A stretch of 64,000 nucleotides of DNA from Solwaraspora sp. WMMD1047. Lineage in GTDB: Bacteria > Actinomycetota > Actinomycetes > Mycobacteriales > Micromonosporaceae. A model generated the notes under the pieces. The model had not been told where the DNA came from. It was given only the letters and a program-made list of their open reading frames with translations, and did no database searches. Position 1 is the first letter of the stretch; the number at the start of each line of letters is the position of its first letter. Position numbers and translations under genes: made by a program. Location of the stretch: positions 2,666,001 through 2,730,000 of the forward strand of contig NZ_JARUBL010000001.1 of NCBI RefSeq assembly GCF_029626155.1. The letters are read 5' to 3'. Positions 18,005 to 26,561 of the stretch are shown in pieces.

Positions 18005-19389
18005 TGACGCTGGTTGCCGGGGTCGACTCGTCGACCCAGTCGACAAAGGTCGTGGTCTGCGACGCGGACTCCGGCGAGGTGCTCCGCGAGGGCCGCGCCC
18101 CGCACCCCGACGGCACCGAGGTCGATCCGCGCCTGTGGTGGGAGGCGTTCGAGCGGGCCAGCGCCGGCCTGCTCGACGGGGTCGCCGCGATCGGCGTCGG
18201 CGGGCAGCAGCAGGGCATGATCTGCCTCGACGAGGCAGGCGAGGTGGTACGCCCCGCTATCCTGTGGAACGACACCCGCTCGGCCCGCGCCGCGGTCGAC
18301 CTGACCGGCGAGTTCGGCGGCCCGAAGGCGTGGGCCGACGCGGTCGGACTGGTGCCGGTCGCCAGCTTCACGGTCACCAAGCTGCGCTGGTTCGCCCGCG
18401 CCGAACCGGACCTCGCGGCCCGGACCCGCACCGTGCTGCTCCCGCACGACTGGCTCACCCACCGGCTGCGCGCCGACGGGGGAGAGCCGACCACCGACCG
18501 CGGTGAGGCGTCCGGCACCGGTTACTGGTCCGCCGCGGCCGAGGACTACCGCCGGGACCTGATCAAGCTCGCGTTCGGCCGGGACCTGGCACTGCCGAGG
18601 GTCGCCGGGCCGGCCGAGACGGTCGGCGAGACCGCGTCCGGGGCGCTGCTCGCGGCCGGCACCGGTGACAACATGGGCGCGGCGCTCGGCGTCGGCCTGC
18701 GCCCCGGCGACGTGGTGGTGTCGCTCGGCACCTCGGGGTGCGTGTTCGGGGTGAACGACGAGCCGACCGCCGACGCGAGCGGGCTGGTCGCCGGCTACGC
18801 CGACGCGACCGGCCGGTTCCTGCCGCTGGTGTGCACCCTCAACGCGGCCCGGGTGCTGGTCGCGGCCGCCGACCTGCTGGGCCGGTCGCTGGCCGAGTTG
18901 GACGAGTTGGCGCTGTCGGCGTCGCCGGGCGCGGGCGGGCTGACGCTGTTGCCGTACCTGGACGGGGAGCGCACCCCGAACCTGCCGGACGCGCGCGGTC
19001 TGCTCGCCGGGCTGACCCGGGCGAACGCCTCGGCGGCGAACCTGGCCCGGGCCGCGGTCGAGGGCATGCTCGGCGGCATGGCCGACGCCCTGGACGCGCT
19101 GCGCGCCCAGGGCGTCCCGGTCGACCGGGTCCTGCTGATCGGCGGCGCGGCGGCGTCCCGAGCGGTACGCGCGATCGCGCCCGCGCTGTTCGGTGCGCCG
19201 GTGAGCGTGCCCCGCCCCGGCGAGTACGTCGCACTCGGCGCCGCCCGTCAGGCGGCCTGGGCGCTCTCCGGCGCCGCCGAGCCACCGCAGTGGCCGGTCG
19301 CGGCCGACCAGATCACCGCCGACGCCACCCCCAAGGTCCACGAGCGCTACGCCGACATCCGCCAACGGGCACTCCCGCTGCTGAGGTAG
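18004..19389 (+). CDS. xylB: Xylulokinase (FGGY carbohydrate kinase)
   Basis: A 461-residue kinase that phosphorylates D-xylulose for the pentose phosphate pathway. The N-terminal ATPase fold has [18 protein letters not shown] (phosphate 1) and [16 protein letters not shown] with a substrate-contact segment. WNDTRSARA follows. The C-terminal half has [27 protein letters not shown] (catalytic Asp in GTGDN) and [12 protein letters not shown] (adenosine site). The family is clear and the xylulose specificity fairly so, since the active-site WNDTR and the length fit XylB. I prefer ATG 18004 over GTG 18001; a GGAGG at 17995-17999 precedes both closely. No xylA is adjacent. Confidence 0.85.
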   Translation: MTLVAGVDSSTQSTKVVVCDADSGEVLREGRAPHPDGTEVDPRLWWEAFERASAGLLDGVAAIGVGGQQQGMICLDEAGEVVRPAILWNDTRSARAAVDLTGEFGGPKAWADAVGLVPVASFTVTKLRWFARAEPDLAARTRTVLLPHDWLTHRLRADGGEPTTDRGEASGTGYWSAAAEDYRRDLIKLAFGRDLALPRVAGPAETVGETASGALLAAGTGDNMGAALGVGLRPGDVVVSLGTSGCVFGVNDEPTADASGLVAGYADATGRFLPLVCTLNAARVLVAAADLLGRSLAELDELALSASPGAGGLTLLPYLDGERTPNLPDARGLLAGLTRANASAANLARAAVEGMLGGMADALDALRAQGVPVDRVLLIGGAAASRAVRAIAPALFGAPVSVPRPGEYVALGAARQAAWALSGAAEPPQWPVAADQITADATPKVHERYADIRQRALPLLR

Positions 19390-19426
19390 CGGGACCGGGG
19401 CCACCAGCGGCCCGCGACGCGGCTGG

Positions 19427-20095
19427 TCAGGCGGGACCGCGAACGCCGGCCTGGTATGCGATGACAACCAGTTGCGCGCGGTCGCGGGCGTCGAGTTTGG
19501 TCATGGCGTGGTTCACATGCGTCTTGACGGTGAGCGGGCTGAGGGTGAGATGTTCGGCGATCTCGGCGTTCGACATACCCATGGCGACCAGCGAGACGAT
19601 CTCGCGTTCCCGTACGGTGAGCCCGTCGAGAAGGTTGGCGGCGGGGGCCGGCTTGTGGTCGTCTGCGGCGAGGTAGCGGGCGATGAGCCCGCGGGTGGCG
19701 GCGGGTGAGAGCAGGGCGTCGCCGCCGGCGACGGTGCGGATCGCGTCGATCAGCCTCTCCGGACGTGCGCCCTTGCCGAGGAATCCACTGGCGCCGGCCC
19801 GCAGCGCTTCGAAGACGTACTCGTCGACCTCGAAGGTGGTCAGGATCAGCACCTTCGTGCCCGCCAGGTCAGGGTCGGTGGAGATGCGGCGGGTCGCGGC
19901 GAGGCCGTCGAGTTCCGGCATGCGGATGTCCATGAGGACCACGTCGGCGCGGCACTGGCGGGCCATCCGCACGGCCTGGGTGCCGGTCGCGGCTTCGGCG
20001 ACGACCGTCAGGTCGGGGGCGCTGTCGACGATGAGCCGAAGCCCGGCTCGGACGATGTCCTGGTCGTCGGCGAGCAGCACACGCACGACGCTCAT
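19427..20095 (-). CDS. NarL/LuxR-family two-component response regulator
   Basis: A 222-residue regulator. The receiver domain (1-125) has the acidic pair in LLADDQDIVRAGL, phospho-acceptor Asp in VVLMDIRMPELDG and Lys near KVLILTTFEVDEYV. The C-terminal LuxR helix-turn-helix is LTVREREIVSLVAMGMSNAEIAEHLTLSPLTVKTH. Its ATG overlaps the stop of the histidine kinase gene (ATGA at 20092-20095), so the two are translationally coupled. It probably controls the divergent MMPL exporter (inference from position). The partner kinase is frameshifted, which may leave this regulator without its normal input. Confidence 0.93.
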   Translation of the reverse strand: MSVVRVLLADDQDIVRAGLRLIVDSAPDLTVVAEAATGTQAVRMARQCRADVVLMDIRMPELDGLAATRRISTDPDLAGTKVLILTTFEVDEYVFEALRAGASGFLGKGARPERLIDAIRTVAGGDALLSPAATRGLIARYLAADDHKPAPAANLLDGLTVREREIVSLVAMGMSNAEIAEHLTLSPLTVKTHVNHAMTKLDARDRAQLVVIAYQAGVRGPA

Positions 20096-21277
20096 GCGGT
20101 CGCGCCGGCCGGAACGGGCAGTTCGGCGATCACGCGGAAGCCGCCCTCGGGACGAGGGCTGGCGGAGAGCCGGCCGCCGAGTGCGGTGGCCCGCTCCCGC
20201 ATCCCGATGATGCCGTGCCCCACCGTGCCGACCCCGCCATCGGGTCCCGACCGTGCGGTGCCAGGGACCGCCGGCCCGTCGTCCTCCACCGTCAGCGCGA
20301 GAACTCCCGGCCGGAAGTCGAGCCGGACCGACGCCGACGTGCCCACAGCGTGCTTTGCCGTGTTGGTCAGGGACTCCTGGATCAGGCGGTAGGCCGTGAG
20401 GTCGACCGCGTCGGGCAGGGGCCGGGCCGGTGACGTCGCAGGTGACCCGCAGACCGGTGGCGGTGAAGGAGGCGATCAGTTCGTCGAGCCGGCTGAGACG
20501 CCCGGCAGGTTCGACGGACTCGTCCTCGCCTGGCTGGCGCAGCAGACCCACGGTGAGTTTGAGCTCGGTGAGCGCGGCTTCGCTGGCGTCCTGGATGTGG
20601 CCCAGGGACTGCCGCGCCCGGGCGAGGTCGGCGCGGTCCAGCAGGAGGGTCATGGCGCCGGCCTGCACGTTGATGAGCGCCACCTGGTGACCGACCGCGT
20701 CGTGCAGGTCGCGTGCAATGCGTAGCCGTTCGGCCTGGACCCGCTGGCGCGCCTCGGCTTCGCGACCCTGCTCCGCGCGGCGCGCCCGATCTTCGAGAAC
20801 GGCCCGCCGCCCCCGGTGGGCCCGGATGGTCTGCCCGAAGGCGGCGAACGCCACGACCCATGGCAGGACCTCGACGTCGTTGAGCGCCACCCTCGTGTTG
20901 ACGGTGGCCGCGAAGCTGCCGGCCAGCACCGCGGCGACGCTCGCGGCGGCGGTGACAACCACCACCACGATCCGTTCGCTGCGCAGGGAGAACAGCAGCA
21001 TCGACAGGATGAGGGCGGAGCGGGCGGGCGAGTCGGTCGCCGCAGACGGGATCGCGGCCACGACGCCCGCGGTCGCAATGGCGGGGATGAGCCAGACCGG
21101 CCAGCGCAGTACGGGGAGGACGACGAAGCAGGCGGCGACCACGACCGCGGTGGCCATCGCGGTGATCGTGAACCCGGCCCGGCCCGGCGTCGTGGTGATC
21201 AGTACGGCGAGAAGAACAAGGACGCCGACTCCGGCCACGCGGGCGGCGACGGGATGCGTGCCGGCGAGCCGGCGCAC
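20092..21277 (-). pseudogene. NarL-type sensor histidine kinase disrupted by a frameshift
   Basis: The 5' part encodes four or five membrane helices (VGVLVLLAVLITTTPG, ATAVVVAACFVVLPVL and others), then a HisKA_3 dimerisation helix with the phospho-His in IARDLHDAVGHQVAL. The ATPase domain continues in a different frame: after CDVTGPAPA the homologous PLPDAVDLTAYRLIQESLTN and later GHGIIGMRERATALGG require one extra base. The site is the four-G run at 20418-20421 (CCCC on the coding strand), where adding one C restores a full kinase. It may be a real mutation or a base-call error. Start uncertain: GTG at 21277 has a GGGGTGG upstream; GTG 21349 and ATG 21436 are alternatives. Confidence 0.85.
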
Positions 21278-21460
21278 CCCGGCCGCCACCCCATTCAGAC
21301 CGGCGGCCGCACGATGTCTGCCTGCCTCGACAAGGCCGCCAGCTCTCACGGGCCGACAGTAGGCAGTCCGTCGCCGGCGTGGCAAACGATCTACTACGAG
21401 CGCAGTAGGCGACGCCGCGTCCGGCCATCGCATCACCCGCGTACGTGGTAGCGGCCGGCG

Positions 21461-21486
21461 GCAGCCGCCGCGATCGCGGCGGCTGC
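21461..21486. promoter_or_regulatory. Perfect 26-bp palindrome upstream of the MMPL gene
   Basis: The 13-base arm GCAGCCGCCGCGA is followed directly by its exact complement, with no spacer. It lies 90 bases before the MMPL start in the divergent region. As a spacer-free palindrome it could be a dimeric regulator site; as RNA it would be a poor hairpin. Confidence 0.5.
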
Positions 21487-21575
21487 GGTCACCGCGGCAG
21501 GCCGATGACGAGGACGGCCCCGCTGACGAACGATCCAGGAGTCGATTTCACGCCCTTGAACAGGAGAAGACTCCT

Positions 21576-23768
21576 ATGGCCTCGTTCCTCTACCGATTGG
21601 GCCGGTTCGCCTTCCACCGGCGTTGGTGGGTCGTCGGCGCCTGGCTGGCGGTCCTGGCCGCGACGCTGATCGGCGCCGCCGCGCTGTCCGGACCGACGTA
21701 CGACTCGTTCCGGATTCCGGGCGCACAGTCGCAGCGGGCGATCGACCTCCTCGCCGAGCGGTTCCCGCAAGCGTCGGCCGGCGGCGCCACCGCCCGGGTC
21801 GTGTTCGCCACGCCCGACGGCCGGACCCTGCGCGACCCCGTGTACCGGCAGGCGGTCGAGGCCGCGGTCGCCGACCTGAGGCAGGCGCCGCAGGTGGCTT
21901 CGGTCGACGACCCGTTCAGTTCCGGTGCGCTCAACGAGACCGGCACGATCGGGTTCGCCGAGGCCACCTACCAGGTGCCCGCGGACCAGGTGTCCGAGGC
22001 CGCGCACGCCGCCCTTACCAGCACGGTCGACGACGCCCGGGTCAGCGGGCTCCGCGTCGAGGTCGGCGGTGACGCGCTGGCGGTCGACGAGGAGCAGGCC
22101 CTCGGCGAGGTGATCGGCGTGGTCGTCGCGGCGATCGTGCTGGTCATCACGTTCGGGTCCCTGGTCGCCGCGGGCCTGCCGCTACTGACCGCGATTGTCG
22201 GTATCACCGTCGGCATCAGCGTGGTCACCGCGGCCTCCGGGTTCGCCGAGCTCTCCTCCGAAACCCCGACCATCGCCCTGATGCTGGGCCTGGCCGTCGC
22301 GATCGACTACGCGCTGTTCATCGTCTCCCGGTACCGGCACGAACTGGCCGCCGGCCGGCAGCCTCAGGAAGCCGTTGGCCGGGCGGTCGGCACCGCCGGC
22401 TCCGCGGTCGTGTTCGCCGGTCTCACCGTGATCATCGCCCTGGCCGCGCTGTCTGTCGTCGGTATCCCGTTCCTGACCCAGATGGGCCTGGCGGCGGCGT
22501 TCACCGTCGCGGTGGCCGTGGTGATCGCGCTGACGCTGCTACCGGCGCTGCTCGGCATCGCCGGCCGCCGGATCGTCGGCAAGCGCCGCCGTGGGCTGCA
22601 CTCACCGGATTCGAAGGCCCCCGGCCGTACCGCCTTCAGCGCGCGGTGGGTGCGGTTGATCACCCGCCGGCCGGTGGCCGTGCTGGTGCTCACGGTCGTC
22701 GGGCTCGGTGTGGTCGCGCTGCCGACACTGGACATGCGGCTGGGGATGGCAGACGACAGCACCGCTGCCAAGGACACCACGCAGCGCAAAGCCTACGATC
22801 TGCTTTCGGAAGGGTTCGGGCCCGGGTTCAACGGCCCGCTGATCGTCGTCGTCGATTCACGCAACGGCGCGGCGCAGCAGGCGGCCGAGCAGGTGGCGAC
22901 CCGGCTTCGCGGCATCGACGACGTCAGCGCGGTCACCGAGCCGGCGATCAACCAGGCCGGCGACACCGCGATCCTCACCGTCGTCCCGAGCAGCGGCCCC
23001 AGCACTGCCGCCACCAAGGACCTGGTCCGGGAAATCCGGCAGCAGGACGGCGAGGTGCCCGGCGCGGACATCGCCGTCACCGGCCAGACCGCGATCAACA
23101 TCGACATCTCGACCAAGCTCGGTGACGCGCTGATCCCGTACCTCGCGGTCGTGGTCGGCCTCGCTTTCATCCTGCTGATGCTGGTGTTCCGATCGCTGCT
23201 GGTGCCGCTGACCGCGACCGTGGGCTTCCTGCTCAGCATCGCGGCTACCTTCGGCGCGGTGGTCGCGGTCTTCCAGAAGGGGTGGTTCGCCGGCGCGCTC
23301 GGCGTCGATCAGGTCGGACCGATCACCAGCTTCCTGCCGGTCGTCATGATCGGCATCGTGTTCGGCCTGGCCATGGACTACCAGGTCTTCCTGGTCACCC
23401 GCATGCGCGAGGACTACGTGCGCGGCATCGCTGCCCGGCACGCGGTGATCTCCGGGTTCGAGCACAGCGCCCGGGTCGTCACCGCTGCCGCGATCATCAT
23501 GATCAGCGTCTTCTCCGGATTCATCCTTGCTCCCCACGCGATCATCAAGTCGATCGGGTTCGCCCTCGGTATCGCCGTGCTTTTCGACGCGCTGATCGTC
23601 CGCATGACCATCGTGCCGGCCGCCATGACCCTGCTGGGCAGGTCGGCCTGGTGGCTGCCGCGCTGGCTCGACCGGCTCCTGCCCAACGTGGACGTCGAAG
23701 GCGAGAAGCTGCGTCACCAACTCGAGGTCGTACCCGAGCCGGCCGGTCCCGTACCCGTGTCGGCCTGA
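21576..23768 (+). CDS. MMPL/RND-type membrane transporter
   Basis: A 730-residue inner-membrane transporter of the actinobacterial MMPL family, which exports lipids or drugs. It has two repeats, each with one N-terminal helix, a large extracytoplasmic loop and a bundle of five or six helices. Helix 1 is near 15-35 (WWVVGAWLAVLAATLIGAAAL); the first bundle includes GLAVAIDYALFIVSRYRHEL, the second GLAMDYQVFLVTRMREDYVRG. These paired Asp-Tyr motifs are the family's proton-relay sites. ATG at 21576 follows an AGGAGAAG site. It is divergent from the two-component system, which probably regulates it. The substrate cannot be read from the sequence. Confidence 0.92.
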   Translation: MASFLYRLGRFAFHRRWWVVGAWLAVLAATLIGAAALSGPTYDSFRIPGAQSQRAIDLLAERFPQASAGGATARVVFATPDGRTLRDPVYRQAVEAAVADLRQAPQVASVDDPFSSGALNETGTIGFAEATYQVPADQVSEAAHAALTSTVDDARVSGLRVEVGGDALAVDEEQALGEVIGVVVAAIVLVITFGSLVAAGLPLLTAIVGITVGISVVTAASGFAELSSETPTIALMLGLAVAIDYALFIVSRYRHELAAGRQPQEAVGRAVGTAGSAVVFAGLTVIIALAALSVVGIPFLTQMGLAAAFTVAVAVVIALTLLPALLGIAGRRIVGKRRRGLHSPDSKAPGRTAFSARWVRLITRRPVAVLVLTVVGLGVVALPTLDMRLGMADDSTAAKDTTQRKAYDLLSEGFGPGFNGPLIVVVDSRNGAAQQAAEQVATRLRGIDDVSAVTEPAINQAGDTAILTVVPSSGPSTAATKDLVREIRQQDGEVPGADIAVTGQTAINIDISTKLGDALIPYLAVVVGLAFILLMLVFRSLLVPLTATVGFLLSIAATFGAVVAVFQKGWFAGALGVDQVGPITSFLPVVMIGIVFGLAMDYQVFLVTRMREDYVRGIAARHAVISGFEHSARVVTAAAIIMISVFSGFILAPHAIIKSIGFALGIAVLFDALIVRMTIVPAAMTLLGRSAWWLPRWLDRLLPNVDVEGEKLRHQLEVVPEPAGPVPVSA

Positions 23769-23788
23769 CGGCCCGGCGCTTCCTTCCG

Positions 23789-23823
23789 GGGCCGCCGCCC
23801 GCCGACCGCCGGCGGCGGCCCCA
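23789..23823 (+). terminator. Terminator after the MMPL gene
   Basis: A 12-bp GC-only stem (23789-23800 with 23812-23823) and 11-base loop, 20 bases after the MMPL stop. Confidence 0.7.
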
Positions 23824-23923
23824 CCCATGCCGAGCGCGAGACAGGTTCACCTGCCCAGCGTTGTTAGACTCTGGCACTCTGATGCATTGACCGACATCTC
23901 TGTCACGGTGGATCCTTGAGTCC

Positions 23924-24313
23924 ATGGGGTACCGGAGCAAACTCGCGACGTTTCTGACCGCCGTGCTCGCGGCGGTCATGATGGCGACGCCCGCCAGCGC
24001 CGCGAGCGACACAGAGGACGGCCTGTGCAAGGTCGACATCACAGTCCCCTCGCAGTGGAACAGCGGATACGTAGTAAACGTCACCATCCAGAACATATCC
24101 GCCCGACCGGTGACCTGGCGGGCTGTCCTGCCCGTGCCACCGCCCGGCTACATCGTTCAGGTCTGGGGCGCGACCGTCACCCAGGCCGGCTCATTCCTCC
24201 ACATCCACCCACCGCCCTACGGCACGGGCGGGACGCTGTTGCCGGGGCAGAGCTACACCTTCGGGTACGCCGGCACAGGCTCGCCGGTCTATCCGACGGT
24301 GACCTGCAGCTAG
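23924..24313 (+). CDS. Small exported stand-alone CBM2-like protein
   Basis: A 129-residue protein with a clear signal peptide (LATFLTAVLAAVMMATPASA, about 7-26). The remaining 100 residues resemble a family 2 carbohydrate-binding module: LCKVDITVPSQWNSGYVVNV at its start, internal WRAVLPVP and VWGATVTQ, and a closing Cys in PTVTCS. A Cys near each end parallels the CBM2 disulfide. There is no catalytic domain, so it may act as an accessory binding protein or be a divergent module. Key aromatic residues of true cellulose binders are only partly kept. Start ATG at 23924. Short gap (30 bases) to the next gene. Confidence 0.7.
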   Translation: MGYRSKLATFLTAVLAAVMMATPASAASDTEDGLCKVDITVPSQWNSGYVVNVTIQNISARPVTWRAVLPVPPPGYIVQVWGATVTQAGSFLHIHPPPYGTGGTLLPGQSYTFGYAGTGSPVYPTVTCS

Positions 24314-24343
24314 CCGCGGAGCGCCGCAGTAAGCTCACCTGCC

Positions 24344-25015
24344 GTGGAAGACGCAAAGCCGATCGAGGACCGCGACGGCCGGGTGGGCGGCATCGAGTCC
24401 ATCGTGGTCGACGGGCGACGGTGGTTCTTCGGGTTCGACTTCAGCATGGACACGGTGGTGTCGCCGCTGATCGACGACCCGGAACGGATGGCGGTGTTCG
24501 CGAGCCAATACATGCTTCAGACCGACGGGGCGCGCAACGTCGCGTACTGGCGGGATCTGGTCGAGATGTCGATCGGGATCTCCGACCTGGTGGGCGAGGA
24601 CGCGGACCGGACGTACGACAGCGAAGCGCTCGCGGAGCAGCGGCTTTTACCCAGCACACAGCTCACGTACCTGATGGGCGCGGCGACGGCGTGGGACGAC
24701 TCGTTCTTCGAGGACGAGACGGTCCTGGCGGCGCTCGCGACGGTCGGCGTGGACGACGACGACCCCGACTGGGACTGCCTCGATCAGTGCATCGAGGCCA
24801 CGCGGTCGGACGACGCCGAGGTGAGCGCCGCCGGCACCCTGCTCATGACGCGGTACCAGCGGTTCATCTTCGAGAATCTCCCGGCCAACTGGTCCGACGT
24901 CTTCTCCGCACTGCGCCCACTCCCAGCGGAGGGACTGTCGCCGAGCGCTGGTCTGCGGGTTCCTCCGTCAGCGGGTTCAGGACCATCTGCTGAGGCCCAG
25001 CTTCCGTATTACTGA
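24344..25015 (+). CDS. Hypothetical acidic protein
   Basis: A 223-residue soluble protein, strongly acidic (EDETVLAALATVGVDDDDPD), with no signal or membrane segment. I do not recognise a family. It begins with VDGRRWFFGFDFSMDTVVSP, suggesting a small alpha-beta fold, and ends in a Ser/Pro-rich tail from about 195 that may be disordered. GTG at 24344 is used; no ATG is available upstream in frame. It follows the small CBM2-like gene by 30 bases and may be co-transcribed, with no functional clue from that. Confidence 0.55.
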   Translation: MEDAKPIEDRDGRVGGIESIVVDGRRWFFGFDFSMDTVVSPLIDDPERMAVFASQYMLQTDGARNVAYWRDLVEMSIGISDLVGEDADRTYDSEALAEQRLLPSTQLTYLMGAATAWDDSFFEDETVLAALATVGVDDDDPDWDCLDQCIEATRSDDAEVSAAGTLLMTRYQRFIFENLPANWSDVFSALRPLPAEGLSPSAGLRVPPSAGSGPSAEAQLPYY

Positions 25016-25049
25016 GCTTGACGATATCGCCACACGCGGACGCAGCGGG

Positions 25050-25637
25050 TCATCCGGTGCCGGTGGCGGCGTCTGCGCCGCCCGGCACGTTCGCTCGGCG
25101 GTCGGCCTGCGCGGATTTCCGGACGGCGAGCAGCCGGCTGGGCACGACCACCACCGCGTACAACGCGGCCGTCCGCACGCCCAGGGCCCGGTGCGGGTGC
25201 GGGTGGCCGTGCCGGGCGAGCCGCGCCAGCCAGCGTCGCTCCAGTCGGCGGCCGGCCGCGGCGACGCCGACGGAGACGGCCCCGGCGGTGGCCAGCACGA
25301 CGGCACCGGCCAGGAGAGCCCGCCGCCGCGCTGAGGCGTCCCCTCCGGCCGGCTCACCGGCGGGGAGCCTGATACCAGCGTCCACGAACGGCAGCCCCGA
25401 GCGGGCGCCCGGGATCACCGGCTCGGCTCTGCCCGCGATGTCGGCGCGGATGGCACGGACCCCCGGGATCGCCACGGCAACGGTGACCGCCGCCAACGCC
25501 CCACGGGCCAGGCGCCGGCGGGCCGGGGGCAACTCGGCGGCGGCGATCCAGGCGCCGACGGACGCGACGTCAAGCCCGGCCTCAGCGAGAGCGCGTAGAT
25601 AGAGCCGCCAGGCGACGCCGGTCGGGATGCTGGTCAT
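25050..25637 (-). CDS. Hypothetical membrane protein
   Basis: A 195-residue protein. The ATG at 25637 (MTSIPTGVAWRLYLRALAEAG) is chosen because the extension upstream covers an IS110 remnant on the other strand. Hydrophobic segments lie near 47-60 (ALAAVTVAVAIPGVRAI), 105-128 (ALLAGAVVLATAGAVSVGVAAAG) and 150-168 (LGVRTAALYAVVVVPSRLLAV). A His-Pro-rich stretch (RHGHPHPHRALG) lies before the last segment. Family not recognised; proteins of this size and layout are common in actinomycetes. Likely located in the cytoplasmic membrane. Confidence 0.6.
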   Translation of the reverse strand: MTSIPTGVAWRLYLRALAEAGLDVASVGAWIAAAELPPARRRLARGALAAVTVAVAIPGVRAIRADIAGRAEPVIPGARSGLPFVDAGIRLPAGEPAGGDASARRRALLAGAVVLATAGAVSVGVAAAGRRLERRWLARLARHGHPHPHRALGVRTAALYAVVVVPSRLLAVRKSAQADRRANVPGGADAATGTG

Positions 25638-25669
25638 CCCCCCACCGTAGAAGCCAGAATCCACCGCCG

Positions 25670-25805
25670 CGCACCGACGGCGGCTACGGCATCGGCCGGC
25701 ACATCGCCGCGCGGTTGGTCGCCGACGGTGAAACGGTGGTGGACGTGCCACCGAAACTGTCTGCCCGGGTCCGGGTGTTCGCCACCGGCGCGGACCGGGA
25801 AGGTC
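25670..25805 (+). mobile_element. IS110-family transposase remnant
   Basis: About 45 codons in one frame read GGYGIGRHIAARLVADGETV and, a few residues on, VPPKLSARVRVFATG. This is the conserved N-terminal DEDD region of IS110/IS116/IS902-type transposases. Nothing before or after it matches, there is no start codon of its own, and the rest of the gene and the element's ends are gone. It lies between two minus-strand genes and marks an old insertion or recombination point. Confidence 0.75.
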
Positions 25806-25825
25806 CGCGCCGGGGATTCTCCGCG

Positions 25826-26293
25826 TCAGCAGAAGACCGTGGTGTAATTGCCGTTCGGGATTGTCGCCGCGTAATACCACACGGCGGTGTTGGTGTGGTC
25901 GGCTACGCCGGGGTACGGCCCCAGTGCCTTCCATACGTTGTAGTAGACCGTCTGGACACCATTGACGGTGACGGCCGGGCAGACGATAACCCAGGTGTTC
26001 GCGCAGTTCGCGTAGTAGTGCGTCATCGGCGCTCCGCCCGGGGCAGGTGGGCGGAACGTCGTCCAACAACCGACGTCGTAGATCACCTGCGTTCCGGAGC
26101 GGTCGGCGGCGCTGACCCGGGTCGGCGTCTCGGGGGCGCCAACCGTCGGCGATCCCTTGCTGACCTGGTCATCAGCGGACGCGACAGAGGCCGACGCCGG
26201 AAGTGCGAGGATCATCGCGATGGCCGCGGTGAACAGCACCTTGGCGCGCATGGACCTCCCGGCTGGTTTCCTGTCTGGCTGTGTGATCGACAT
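25826..26293 (-). CDS. Small exported protein of unknown function
   Basis: A 155-residue protein. ATG 26293 has an AGGAAGG site 9 bases upstream; a second ATG at 26251, also with GGGAGG, would give a typical signal peptide directly (MRAKVLFTAAIAMILALPAS). The mature part (about 110 residues) contains GCWTTFRPPAPGGAPMTHYY, a CANTWVIVCPAV stretch and ends in VFC, giving four Cys that could form two disulfides. It is rich in Tyr and Asn. I do not recognise it. It is divergent from the large SARP regulator, which may control it (inference). Exported to the medium or cell surface. Confidence 0.7.
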   Translation of the reverse strand: MSITQPDRKPAGRSMRAKVLFTAAIAMILALPASASVASADDQVSKGSPTVGAPETPTRVSAADRSGTQVIYDVGCWTTFRPPAPGGAPMTHYYANCANTWVIVCPAVTVNGVQTVYYNVWKALGPYPGVADHTNTAVWYYAATIPNGNYTTVFC

Positions 26294-26561
26294 CGTCAAC
26301 ATCCTTCCTGTTCGGTAGGGGAGGGACAGATCGTGGTACGCAGGTGCGGACGTTTCGTCTCCGGTACCGGTCTTGGTTGTGGGGATGTCCGCCGCGCGAT
26401 TTCCAGCCTGCACGTCGACGGTGGCGCGAGTTCCTAACGGACTGTTAACGGCGGGACCGACTACCGCCGTGCATCGGCCTACACTGAATCGGTAGGCGTG
26501 GATCAGTGCTGGCCGGGCAGCGCGGGTCCGCTCCGTCAGACGTCGATCGCGGGGGGACGTC

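Noticed and set aside
15420-18518. A 1032-codon minus-strand frame over parC
   Set aside because: Shadow of parC and xylB; composition is typical of antisense third-position GC bias and no family features appear.
20400-20440. Programmed ribosomal frameshift in the kinase gene
   Set aside because: No slippery heptamer or obvious stimulatory structure was seen at 20418-20421; mutation or base-call error is simpler.
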